12,412 nt of DNA from Bacteroides sp. (GTDB taxonomy: Bacteria; Bacteroidota; Bacteroidia; Bacteroidales; Bacteroidaceae). Within the stretch, counting starts at the first letter, position 1; the number at the start of each line of letters is the position of its first letter. Location: the NCBI GenBank assembly GCA_030151635.1, contig JASLDF010000115.1, forward strand, positions 1 to 12,412. The letters are read 5' to 3'. The notes beneath the pieces were generated by a model. That model saw nothing but the letters and a program-made list of their open reading frames with translations, was not told where the DNA came from and did no database searches. Below are positions 5,786 to 12,412 of the stretch, piece by piece. The position numbers and the translations under genes are program-made.

Positions 5786-8083
5786 ATGTATAAAAAAGTC
5801 TATTTATACCTGCTGATATTGGTAGTAGGTAGCTTTACTGCTTGTTCAAGTGGTGGAAGTAAGGAGCAAATTGCTCTAATCCCAACACCCCTTGAGGTGA
5901 AAATTCTATCTGAAAAAGGATTTAATCTACAAGAAGGTTTAATCATCAATGTGTCTGATGATACTTTATTACAAGCTGGTGCTTATCTACAAGCTATTCT
6001 AGGTAATTTTCAATCTCAACTCGTTGTAGGTAATAACAAGGCCGATATTGAGTTGATTCTTGATAGTAAAATGAAAACCAAACCTGGTGGCTATTCTTTA
6101 GATATTAACTCTAATCAGATTATCATTAAAGCGAAAGATTACTCGGGAATAACTTCGGGTATCTCTACGCTAAGACAATATTTACCATTGAATTTTCTTC
6201 ATGGCACAAACCTAGAACCTCTTTATTTACCTGCTGTTAAGGTGAATGATGCTCCTAGATTTGGTTGGAGAGGATTAATGTTAGACTCTTCAAGACATTT
6301 TTGGACTGTAGATGAAGTAAAGCATGTGCTTGATATCATGGCTTATTACAAATTAAATAAGTTCCACTGGCACTTAACTGATGACCAAGGTTGGAGAATC
6401 GAGATTAAAAAATATCCATTGCTAACCGAAAAAGGAGCGTGGAGAAAATTAAATAGCCACGATAGAGATTGTTTGAATTGGGTTGAGAGAGATCAGAATC
6501 CGGATTATCAGTTACCTGAAGATCGTATTCAAGTGATTGATGGAGACACAATTTATGGTGGCTTCTATACACAAGATGACATTCGCGAACTTGTGGGGTA
6601 TGCGGCTCAACGTGGCATTGATGTGATTCCTGAAATTGATATGCCTGGTCACTTCTTGGCGGCTATTGATCAATATCCTTTTATCACTTGTGCAAACCTT
6701 AAAGGTTGGGGAGATGTGTTTTCTTCTCCTATTTGTGCGGGTAACGATAAAGCAATTGAGTTTTGTGAAGATATCTATAAAGAGGTATTTGATCTTTTCC
6801 CATACGAATATGTACACATGGGTGGTGACGAAGTGGATAAAACAAACTGGAAGAAATGTAAAGACTGCCAACGTCGTATTAAAAAAGAAGGTTTGAAAAA
6901 TGAAGAAGAGCTTCAAGCTTGGTTTGTTCGTCATATGGAACAGTTCTTCTTGGCAAATGGAAAACGTTTCATTGGTTGGGACGAGGTTGTTGAAGATGGC
7001 TTGACCGATAAAGCGACTATTATGTGGTGGAGAGGCTGGGCACCTAAGTCTATTCCTACTGCTACTGCAGAAGGAAAACAAGTAATCAATACACACAATG
7101 TATTTTTATACTTCGATTACCTGCAAGATAAAAACACGCTGACTAGTTTGTTGGAATATGATCCGGTTGTAGCTGGGTTGTCTCCAGAACAAGAAGAGTT
7201 GGTATTAGGCGTACAAGCAAATACGTGGGCAGAATGGATTCCTTCAAAAGCTCGTCTTGAGTATATGATTATGCCACGTATTCTAGCTTTGAGTGAGATT
7301 GCATGGGCTACTCCTGAAAATAAAATGAACATTGAAGAGTTTTATAGTGCATTAGTGGACCATACTAAGATTATGGACTTATTAAATGTAAACTATCGTA
7401 TTCCAGATTTGGAAGGTTTCTATAATACAAATGTATTTGTAGAGGAAGCGACACTAGATTTAGTGAAACACCTACCTAATGTTGAGGTAAGATATACGAC
7501 TGATGGTACTCTTCCTACGAAAGAATCAGCACTATATACAGGTCCGTTAACAGTAAAAGAAACTACAGATTTTAGATTACGTACGTTTAGACCAAACGGA
7601 ACCGCTAGTGATGTTACTGAAACGAAATTTATAAAATCCCCACTGATTGATGCCGTCGCTGTTGAAAATGTGGTCGAGGGCTTACAAGCAAAATGGTTCT
7701 ACTATGCGGGTGATGCTTGTGCAGATATTGAAACAGCACCTCTTAAAGGAGAATACAATATTGGTACAGTAACTATTCCTTCAGAGGCTAAAGATAACAT
7801 CGGTTTAATTATTACAGGATATATCAACATTCCTGAGGACGGTATTTATACCTTTGCATTATTATCTGATGATGGTAGCATTATGCGTATTGATGGAGAA
7901 GTGGTTATTGATAATGATGGTCCTCATGCTCCAAAAGAGGTAATAGGTCAACGTGCTTTGAAAGCAGGATTACACCCATTAGAAGTTCGTTACTTCGACC
8001 ATAATGGCGGTGTGTTGAAGCTAGAGTTAATAGATAAAGATGGAAATAGAATGACTCCAGATAACGAATGGTTTAAACATTAA
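5786..8083 (+). CDS. GH20 beta-N-acetylhexosaminidase lipoprotein with PA14 domain
   Basis: A 765-residue lipoprotein exo-hexosaminidase. The signal peptide ends in a lipobox, FTAC, with lipidated C20. A GH20b N-domain spans about 28-150. The catalytic TIM barrel (about 157-510) carries FHWHLTDDQGWR at 193-204, EIDMPGH at 283-289 and HMGGDE at 344-349; D348-E349 are the catalytic pair. Next is a chitobiase C-terminal/Fn3-associated repeat (about 555-618, with the characteristic YTTDGTLPT and LYTGPLTV). Last comes a PA14 domain (about 632-760, with AKWFYY, GIYTFALLSDDGS, RIDG and LEVRYFDHNGG), which probably binds carbohydrate or places substrate. It differs in architecture from the GH20 at 669, so the two are not a recent duplication. 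The residues after C20 (SSGGSKE) are mostly uncharged, giving no clear surface-export signal; periplasmic or surface placement is open. It ends 24 bases before a strong terminator. Confidence 0.95.
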   Translation: MYKKVYLYLLILVVGSFTACSSGGSKEQIALIPTPLEVKILSEKGFNLQEGLIINVSDDTLLQAGAYLQAILGNFQSQLVVGNNKADIELILDSKMKTKPGGYSLDINSNQIIIKAKDYSGITSGISTLRQYLPLNFLHGTNLEPLYLPAVKVNDAPRFGWRGLMLDSSRHFWTVDEVKHVLDIMAYYKLNKFHWHLTDDQGWRIEIKKYPLLTEKGAWRKLNSHDRDCLNWVERDQNPDYQLPEDRIQVIDGDTIYGGFYTQDDIRELVGYAAQRGIDVIPEIDMPGHFLAAIDQYPFITCANLKGWGDVFSSPICAGNDKAIEFCEDIYKEVFDLFPYEYVHMGGDEVDKTNWKKCKDCQRRIKKEGLKNEEELQAWFVRHMEQFFLANGKRFIGWDEVVEDGLTDKATIMWWRGWAPKSIPTATAEGKQVINTHNVFLYFDYLQDKNTLTSLLEYDPVVAGLSPEQEELVLGVQANTWAEWIPSKARLEYMIMPRILALSEIAWATPENKMNIEEFYSALVDHTKIMDLLNVNYRIPDLEGFYNTNVFVEEATLDLVKHLPNVEVRYTTDGTLPTKESALYTGPLTVKETTDFRLRTFRPNGTASDVTETKFIKSPLIDAVAVENVVEGLQAKWFYYAGDACADIETAPLKGEYNIGTVTIPSEAKDNIGLIITGYINIPEDGIYTFALLSDDGSIMRIDGEVVIDNDGPHAPKEVIGQRALKAGLHPLEVRYFDHNGGVLKLELIDKDGNRMTPDNEWFKH

Positions 8084-8107
8084 TTTCTAATCGAATAATA
8101 TAGTTTG

Positions 8108-8141
8108 AGTTGACGAAAGTATGATAGTACTTTCGTCAACT
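8108..8141 (+). terminator. Intrinsic terminator after the GH20 lipoprotein
   Basis: A perfect 14-bp inverted repeat pairs 8108-8121 with 8128-8141 around the 6-base loop TGATAG. The tail is short but T-rich (TTTATTT, including the last stem base). It closes the sulfatase-GH20 unit and isolates the Nudix gene that follows. Confidence 0.8.
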
Positions 8142-8198
8142 TTATTTAATGACCTTCTGTATGCACTGTACAGATAAAAAATGTAAGAGATAATCAAT

Positions 8199-8603
8199 AT
8201 GAAATTACCGACTTCGGGCTTAGTAACATTGCGTAATAACAAACTGCTGCTGGCTTATAGTAAAAATAAAAAGGCTTGGTATTTACCGGGTGGCAAGATG
8301 GATAAGGGGGAGACTGCTGTTGAGGCTCTTGTTCGTGAAGTAGAAGAAGAGCTTAGTTTGACGTTGAATGCTGAGGGTTTAAAACATCTACTGCATGTAA
8401 CTGCTCATGCGTATGGTGAGCCAATAGATGTAATAATGGAACAAGATTGCTTCTTGTATGATTTGCAGGAAGAAATTCATGCAAGCCATGAAATAGGAGC
8501 AGTAGAGTATTTTAGTTTTGAAGATTATTTGCTGGAACCGGTTCAAGTGGTCGGCGTAATTGAAGTCTTTAACTTTCTTAAATCTAACAACTACCTCAAA
8601 TAA
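8199..8603 (+). CDS. Nudix hydrolase
   Basis: A 134-residue cytoplasmic protein of single Nudix-domain length. The Nudix box G-x5-E-x7-RE-U-x-EE is seen at residues 32-51: G32, E38, R46-E47 and the metal-binding E50-E51. The usual glycine two residues after E51 is serine (S53), a mild departure. The preceding AWYLPGGK is typical. Such enzymes hydrolyse a nucleoside diphosphate linked to another moiety; the substrate cannot be read from the sequence. A purine-rich stretch AAGAGA lies about 8-13 bases before the ATG and may act as a weak ribosome-binding site. It has its own transcription unit after the terminator at 8108 and is convergent with the acetyltransferase gene, with only 8 bases between stop codons. 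Confidence 0.92.
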   Translation: MKLPTSGLVTLRNNKLLLAYSKNKKAWYLPGGKMDKGETAVEALVREVEEELSLTLNAEGLKHLLHVTAHAYGEPIDVIMEQDCFLYDLQEEIHASHEIGAVEYFSFEDYLLEPVQVVGVIEVFNFLKSNNYLK

Positions 8604-8611
8604 AAGTTGTA

Positions 8612-9145
8612 TTAATCTTTTAAGTTATATACGTACAATACGTGCTCTAATAGTGGGTGATTGTTAGGGACTGCAGGATGATTGAAGTTTTTAACGTATT
8701 TCATACCAGACTTTTGCATCACTCTGGCCGATGGTTTGTTGGGTGCAGCAGTAAAGGCGTAGATTTCTTTTAAGTAGCAAAACGATTTAGCAAACTTGAA
8801 ATAGGCAATTGCTCCTTCAGTGGCATAACCTTGATTCCAAAACTCTTTATTAAATCTCCATGCAATCTCTACGGCAGGAGTAAAATCCATTTCAAAAGAG
8901 ATGTGATGTAGTCCTAGATAACCAATAAATCTCCCTGTATGTTTCTCTTCAAAAGCAAATAGTCCAAATCCATACTGGTCAATTTCTTCTGTAATGATTT
9001 TATAATCCGCCAAACTCTCTTCTGGAGTTCGAGTGTCAAGAAAATACTGCATAACTTCTTTGTCGGCATTCATAGCCAATAGCTGCTCAATATCAGACTC
9101 TTTCCAATCTCTAGCTATTAATCGTTCGGTTTCAAAATAAATCAT
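8612..9145 (-). CDS. GNAT-family N-acetyltransferase (RimJ/RimL-like)
   Basis: A 177-residue acetyl-CoA-dependent transferase of the Acetyltransf_3 type. The N-terminus IYFETERLIARDW (2-14) is characteristic of this group and supports the start at 9145. The acetyl-CoA-binding segment is FWNQGYATEGA (about 101-111), followed by the alpha-4 motif NKPSARVMQKSGM (about 136-148). Relatives acetylate ribosomal protein N-termini, antibiotics or small amines; the acceptor here cannot be told. It is the last gene of the minus-strand series and lies downstream of ridA, but a terminator hairpin ends only 6 bases before its ATG. Expression therefore depends on read-through or on a promoter close to that hairpin. 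Confidence 0.9.
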   Translation of the reverse strand: MIYFETERLIARDWKESDIEQLLAMNADKEVMQYFLDTRTPEESLADYKIITEEIDQYGFGLFAFEEKHTGRFIGYLGLHHISFEMDFTPAVEIAWRFNKEFWNQGYATEGAIAYFKFAKSFCYLKEIYAFTAAPNKPSARVMQKSGMKYVKNFNHPAVPNNHPLLEHVLYVYNLKD

Positions 9146-9151
9146 AAAAAA

Positions 9152-9174
9152 ATCCCCTCTGTTTTAGAGGGGAT
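9152..9174 (-). terminator. Intrinsic terminator of ridA overlapping the GNAT leader
   Basis: A perfect 9-bp stem, AGAGGGGAT (9166-9174) with ATCCCCTCT (9152-9160) and a 5-base loop, is followed on the minus strand by a run of seven T. It ends the ridA transcript about 20 bases after its stop codon. The U-tract runs straight into the GNAT start codon at 9145, so the hairpin also covers that gene's ribosome-binding region. Confidence 0.85.
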
Positions 9175-9194
9175 AAAAGTATTTTAAATGTGCT

Positions 9195-9572
9195 TTATTT
9201 ACAAGCAATTACTTCGATTTCTACGAGTGCTTCTGGTTTTGGTAAGCTAGTTACCGCAAAAGCTGATCGTGCTGGATAATCTTTGCTAAATTGTTGATTG
9301 TAAACTTCGTTCATTCCCGCAAAGTCCTTAATGTCTTTCAAAAGAACTGTTGTCTTAACGATGTTATCGACCGTTAATCCCGCTTCCTTCAATATTGCTT
9401 TGATATTTTTGAAGCATTGTTCTGTTTGTGCTTTAATGTCACCTGTAATTGTTCCAGTAGCAGGATCAATAGGTAATTGACCAGACACGTAAATGGTGTT
9501 ACCTGCTTCGATAGCTTGGCTATAAGGACCAATGGCTGCAGGAGCTAATTTTGTACTAATTACTTTTTTCAT
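9195..9572 (-). CDS. ridA: RidA family enamine/imine deaminase
   Basis: A 125-residue protein of normal RidA (YjgF/YER057c/UK114) length, forming trimers in characterised relatives and hydrolysing reactive enamine/imine intermediates such as 2-aminoacrylate released by PLP enzymes. Family residues seen are GPYSQ (15-19, Y17), YVSGQ (28-32), N88, PARSAF with the carboxylate-binding R102, and a C-terminal EIEVIA with E120. The position of the E. coli cysteine after PARS is alanine, as in many members. No signal peptide, so cytosolic. It lies 18 bases downstream of the EEP lipoprotein gene and is followed by its own terminator, so it is the last gene of the main minus-strand operon. Confidence 0.95.
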   Translation of the reverse strand: MKKVISTKLAPAAIGPYSQAIEAGNTIYVSGQLPIDPATGTITGDIKAQTEQCFKNIKAILKEAGLTVDNIVKTTVLLKDIKDFAGMNEVYNQQFSKDYPARSAFAVTSLPKPEALVEIEVIACK

Positions 9573-9590
9573 AATACGTTTTTTAGAAAG

Positions 9591-10637
9591 TTATTTTAAG
9601 GTGTAGTTAAAGGTAGATAGCACAGCTTTATGGTCTGTAGGCCAAATTCCTTTACCCATTTCAAATACATCTTGAGTATCTTCAAGAAAGACTTTACCTT
9701 CTTTAATTGATTCTTTAGGACCCCATATAATTGAATTGATGAGTTCCAGTTGTTTGTGTGGGGCATAGTGGATGTAATCTACACGCTCACGTTCATCAGA
9801 ATCTGCAGCCCAAAGTAGTTTTTGTATATCTACATGGGGATTTGCAGATGGAAAAGTAAAACCAGGATGTGTGGCTGGGTTTGTCCACTGTTTTCTGTAT
9901 GAATCAATGTATCCAGCTTCGTCTAATAGTGTGTTTACAGTCCATGGAATTACCAACCCTTGGTGGTTGTACATATTTTTAGTCTCTTCAACCCAATCTA
10001 AATGAGATGGCTCATTGTAATCGCCTCCAATAAAGACCAATCTATTTTCTTCTCTGTCAATGTTAGCTGCTTCAATAATGGCACGCATAGCATCGTCTCG
10101 TTTAGAAATAATATTATCTGCTAAGATAGCGTCTACATCCAATAAAGGTTGGTCTAGCTTCTGCCAGTTTACTCCACTATAGCCATATACATCGTAATAG
10201 GTACAATGGCGATAGTCTAAGTGGCATGTATAGAGTGCTACTTCTTGCCCTTCCATATCTATTAATGCACGGTAGGCACTGCCTTGGTCATTTTGTAATG
10301 GAAAGATGGTATTAGATTCTATGATAGGATACCGAGATAGTAGTCCTGAATCTTCGCTTAGAAAGGAGTAAAAGACATATCCACTATCTTTTAAAGATTC
10401 AACAATACGATTGCAGAATTGAGTATCGTTGTAGTTACGTACTTCACTTAGAGTGATAAAGTCGGCTTCTGATTGAATAATTTGACTTACCAGTGCAGGA
10501 TAGCCTCCTGGAACAACCGTTCCTTCTTGCCATATATTAAACTGTAAAACTTTCAGTTGTTTTAGTTGCGGTTCTTGTGTGCAACTCGTCAAGAGGACAC
10601 AAATTAAGCCCCATAGAAAAAAGTATTTTTTATTCAT
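9591..10637 (-). CDS. Exported endonuclease/exonuclease/phosphatase (EEP) family lipoprotein
   Basis: A 348-residue protein with a lipoprotein signal peptide ending LTSC (lipidated C19). The rest is the EEP metal-dependent phosphoesterase fold. Recognisable active-site elements are N34 in QFNIW, E65 in LSEV, H139-D141 in CHLDYR, D206 and N208 in GGDYNEP, D287 in RVDYIH, and D335-H336 in the final TDH. All expected metal and catalytic positions appear intact, so it should be an active enzyme. Members of the fold cleave nucleic acids, phosphoinositides, sphingomyelin or other phosphate esters; the sequence does not tell which. Being exported, it cannot be a cytosolic DNA-repair enzyme; phosphate or nucleotide scavenging or an extracytoplasmic phospholipid or phosphosugar substrate is more plausible. 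It starts 5 bases after the histidine kinase stop codon, implying co-transcription. Confidence 0.88.
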   Translation of the reverse strand: MNKKYFFLWGLICVLLTSCTQEPQLKQLKVLQFNIWQEGTVVPGGYPALVSQIIQSEADFITLSEVRNYNDTQFCNRIVESLKDSGYVFYSFLSEDSGLLSRYPIIESNTIFPLQNDQGSAYRALIDMEGQEVALYTCHLDYRHCTYYDVYGYSGVNWQKLDQPLLDVDAILADNIISKRDDAMRAIIEAANIDREENRLVFIGGDYNEPSHLDWVEETKNMYNHQGLVIPWTVNTLLDEAGYIDSYRKQWTNPATHPGFTFPSANPHVDIQKLLWAADSDERERVDYIHYAPHKQLELINSIIWGPKESIKEGKVFLEDTQDVFEMGKGIWPTDHKAVLSTFNYTLK

Positions 10638-10642
10638 AGTTT

Positions 10643-12382
10643 TTAGTTATTGCCTGCCTGTAATTTACCTATTTTTAGTTTAAACAAAAATTCTAATTTA
10701 CCATCTTTTCGTCTTTTAGCAGTAATTGTTCCCTTATGAACAAGAATTGCATTTTTAACAATGGATAGGCCCAAGCCGGTACCTCCAGTTTTACGAGTAC
10801 GGCCTTCAGATACACGGTAAAATCTTTCGAATAAACGATTTAAATGTTTATTATCTTCAATACCTGCACCGTTGTCATAATAAGAGAAATAGTAATATTC
10901 GGAATCCTCATTGTAGCAATTTATGTAAATGGTACAACCTTTTCCTCCGTGTCGAATGCTATTTTCTATCAAGTTACGAAATACGGAGTAAAGTAAACTT
11001 TTGTTTCCCAAAAGAATGCATGTGTCCTTCACTTCCGATTGAATTTGGATTTCGTTCTCCTTTAAGCTTTGTTGCAGGTTTAACTCGACTTGGTCAATTA
11101 CCTCTTTAAGAATAATTCGTTCCGAAGTAAATTTATCTGGGGCTTCATCAATCTTTGTAATGATACTCATGTCCTCAATTAATTCATTGAGGTTTAGTGT
11201 CTGATTGTATGCTTTTTGTGTAAAGTATTTTATCTGTTCTAAATCTAAAGACGACTCGTTTATGGTTTCTAAATATCCACGAATACTTGTGATAGGGGTT
11301 CGGAGTTCATGTGCAATGTTGCTTGTCATTTCATGCTTCAAAAGCCTAGTCCTTACTTGTTTGGTAATATCAATGAGAATAACTTCAAAACTACTATCCT
11401 CAAATCGGTTTACACGAATACTAAAGTGTTTGCCTTGAATGTTCATCTCGCTTTCAAAGAAATTATCACCCTCTTTTTGGTTGATGTAGTTATTAATCAT
11501 CGCAAAGTTCTCATCCGTAAAGATGATTTTTGGGTTACCGTTTTTATCTTCAATGATTGTATTGAGGTGGTAGATAAACAGACCATTATAGAATGCGACT
11601 TCTCTTTGTGGGGTAAAAAAGCAGATGCCCTCGTTTGAGCTATGAATATGTTGAAGTAATTTTTCTTTTTCAAGTGCTATCTTCTGACGACTCAATGTAA
11701 GCTCTTTGTAATTGGCATAAAGATGCTGTGCTACTTCACCCAATTCATCGCTACTAAATTGAGGCTCAACTTGGTTTAATATGTCTTTTGCAGGACTAAT
11801 TGCAAAATCTCGGAGTTGTTTGATTGATTTTCCGAACCTTGTAGCCATCAGATAAGCGAGTGAAACAAAGAACAAGAAAATAATAATAATAAAGTAGATA
11901 AAGATGTTGTCTACTTCAAGTGTATTTTGAATTTGTCTGTCGTAAGGAAGAGCCACCCGAATATAAAATCGAGGATACTGTTTGGCATAATAGAGGTATT
12001 CTTGGGCATTCGATGCCGATTTACGTATTTCCGAGCCTGTTCCTTTTTTGAGTGCTTCAAGAATCTCTTCTCGCTGGGAGTGGTTGTCATCTATAAGTCC
12101 TGCAACATTATCAGCCTGTACGTTACCTTCATTGTCGATTATCGATACACGCAAATTCTTTGGCAAGAGGTCTAAAAGCTGTTGGTCCAAATAAATGCTA
12201 TCAGTATTATTGACTAAAATACTTTTGTACACAATACTAGCATAGGCATCTAGCTTTTTTTCTAGAGCTTCGGTTCTATACTTCTTAGTTTTGGCATATT
12301 CAAAAAATATTACTGCTCCAGTGAATAGACCAAACAAGACAAATAGGGATATAAAAAGTCGTTGTTTATAGCTTATCTTCAT
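10643..12382 (-). CDS. Membrane sensor histidine kinase
   Basis: A 579-residue kinase of PhoR/RprX-like layout. TM1 spans about 9-28, an extracytoplasmic sensor about 31-157 and TM2 about 159-179. A HAMP-like linker (about 180-235) and a degenerate PAS region (about 240-340, beginning LLQHIHSSNEGI) follow. The HisKA dimerisation domain has IAHELRTP with phospho-acceptor H358. The ATPase domain shows the N-box RNLIENSIRHG (N470, N474), G1 DNGAGI (503-508), F-box LFERFYRV and G2 GGTGLGLSIV (533-542). All residues for autophosphorylation and ATP binding are present. The start at 12382 overlaps the stop of the upstream response regulator by ATGA, indicating translational coupling with its cognate partner. 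Signal unknown; the EEP lipoprotein and ridA downstream hint at an envelope or metabolic stress cue, which is inference. Confidence 0.95.
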   Translation of the reverse strand: MKISYKQRLFISLFVLFGLFTGAVIFFEYAKTKKYRTEALEKKLDAYASIVYKSILVNNTDSIYLDQQLLDLLPKNLRVSIIDNEGNVQADNVAGLIDDNHSQREEILEALKKGTGSEIRKSASNAQEYLYYAKQYPRFYIRVALPYDRQIQNTLEVDNIFIYFIIIIFLFFVSLAYLMATRFGKSIKQLRDFAISPAKDILNQVEPQFSSDELGEVAQHLYANYKELTLSRQKIALEKEKLLQHIHSSNEGICFFTPQREVAFYNGLFIYHLNTIIEDKNGNPKIIFTDENFAMINNYINQKEGDNFFESEMNIQGKHFSIRVNRFEDSSFEVILIDITKQVRTRLLKHEMTSNIAHELRTPITSIRGYLETINESSLDLEQIKYFTQKAYNQTLNLNELIEDMSIITKIDEAPDKFTSERIILKEVIDQVELNLQQSLKENEIQIQSEVKDTCILLGNKSLLYSVFRNLIENSIRHGGKGCTIYINCYNEDSEYYYFSYYDNGAGIEDNKHLNRLFERFYRVSEGRTRKTGGTGLGLSIVKNAILVHKGTITAKRRKDGKLEFLFKLKIGKLQAGNN

Positions 12383-12412
12383 TCTTCTTGATGGTTCAAT
12401 TGATAGCCATAT
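12379..12412 (-). CDS. C-terminal end of a probable OmpR/PhoB-type response regulator (partial)
   Basis: The last 34 bases on the minus strand can be read as ...YGYQLNHQEE followed by TGA at 12379-12381. YGYQL resembles the closing beta-hairpin of the winged-helix output domain of OmpR/PhoB regulators, which typically end in a GxGYxF/L element. The TGA overlaps the kinase start codon as ATGA. Only eleven codons are present and the gene runs off the window. The assignment rests on this short motif and on the kinase just downstream. Confidence 0.6.
   Translation of the reverse strand, partial: YGYQLNHQEE

Noticed and set aside
6512..7096. 194-codon open frame on the minus strand
   Set aside because: It lies wholly antisense to the GH20 lipoprotein catalytic domain, has no family motif and reads as low-complexity shadow sequence.
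8157..8173. CTGTA repeats and CTGTACAG palindrome before the Nudix gene
   Set aside because: Too short to separate from chance; no promoter box is positioned around it.
8587..8610. ACAACT/AGTTGT inverted repeat at the Nudix stop codon
   Set aside because: A 6-bp stem with a 12-base loop and no good U-tract; it may help end convergent transcripts but is not convincing.
11205..11638. Overlapping plus-strand open frames opposite the histidine kinase
   Set aside because: They are antisense to the conserved kinase PAS/HisKA coding sequence and show no protein-like motifs of their own.

Overview
The window looks like chromosomal DNA from a low-GC member of the Bacteroidota, probably Bacteroidales or Marinilabiliales. 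Four things point there: AT-rich sequence, a tRNA gene without an encoded CCA, genes mostly lacking Shine-Dalgarno sequences, and promoter boxes of the TAnnTTTG type. The proteins fit as well: GH20 hexosaminidases, a serine-type S1 sulfatase and short-lipobox lipoproteins. The phylum is well supported; the lower rank is inference. I see no insertion sequence, CRISPR array, phage gene or SusC/SusD pair.

Left end (1-620): a tRNA-Ser(UGA) gene is followed by a strong hairpin terminator. Next comes a small 130-residue protein that I tentatively relate to the B3-like DNA-binding domain found at the C-terminus of some PLD-type restriction enzymes. It stands alone here, with no nuclease or methyltransferase beside it.

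Glycan block (669-8083): two genes on the minus strand (an exported GH20 hexosaminidase and a cytoplasmic-looking GH13 alpha-glucanase-type enzyme) lie back to back with two on the plus strand (an exported S1 sulfatase and a GH20 lipoprotein carrying a C-terminal PA14 domain). The sulfatase plus the two exo-hexosaminidases suggest stepwise removal of sulfate and then terminal GlcNAc/GalNAc from a sulfated amino-sugar glycan (mucin, keratan or other glycosaminoglycan, or a marine equivalent) in the periplasm or at the cell surface. The GH13 enzyme does not obviously fit that substrate and lacks the usual C-terminal domain.

Right part (8199-12412): a Nudix hydrolase on the plus strand faces a minus-strand series. 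In transcription order that series is the tail of a response regulator, a sensor histidine kinase (overlapping it by ATGA), a secreted EEP-family lipoprotein 5 nt downstream, RidA 18 nt downstream, a terminator, and then a GNAT acetyltransferase whose start codon lies 6 nt past the terminator hairpin. The regulator and kinase form a two-component system apparently co-transcribed with the EEP lipoprotein and ridA.

Nothing here amounts to a clearly new system. The points most worth a second look are the orphan B3-like protein, the domain-C-less GH13, the two-component/EEP/RidA operon, the terminator placed on the GNAT start region, and the 11-bp direct repeats abutting the sulfatase start codon.
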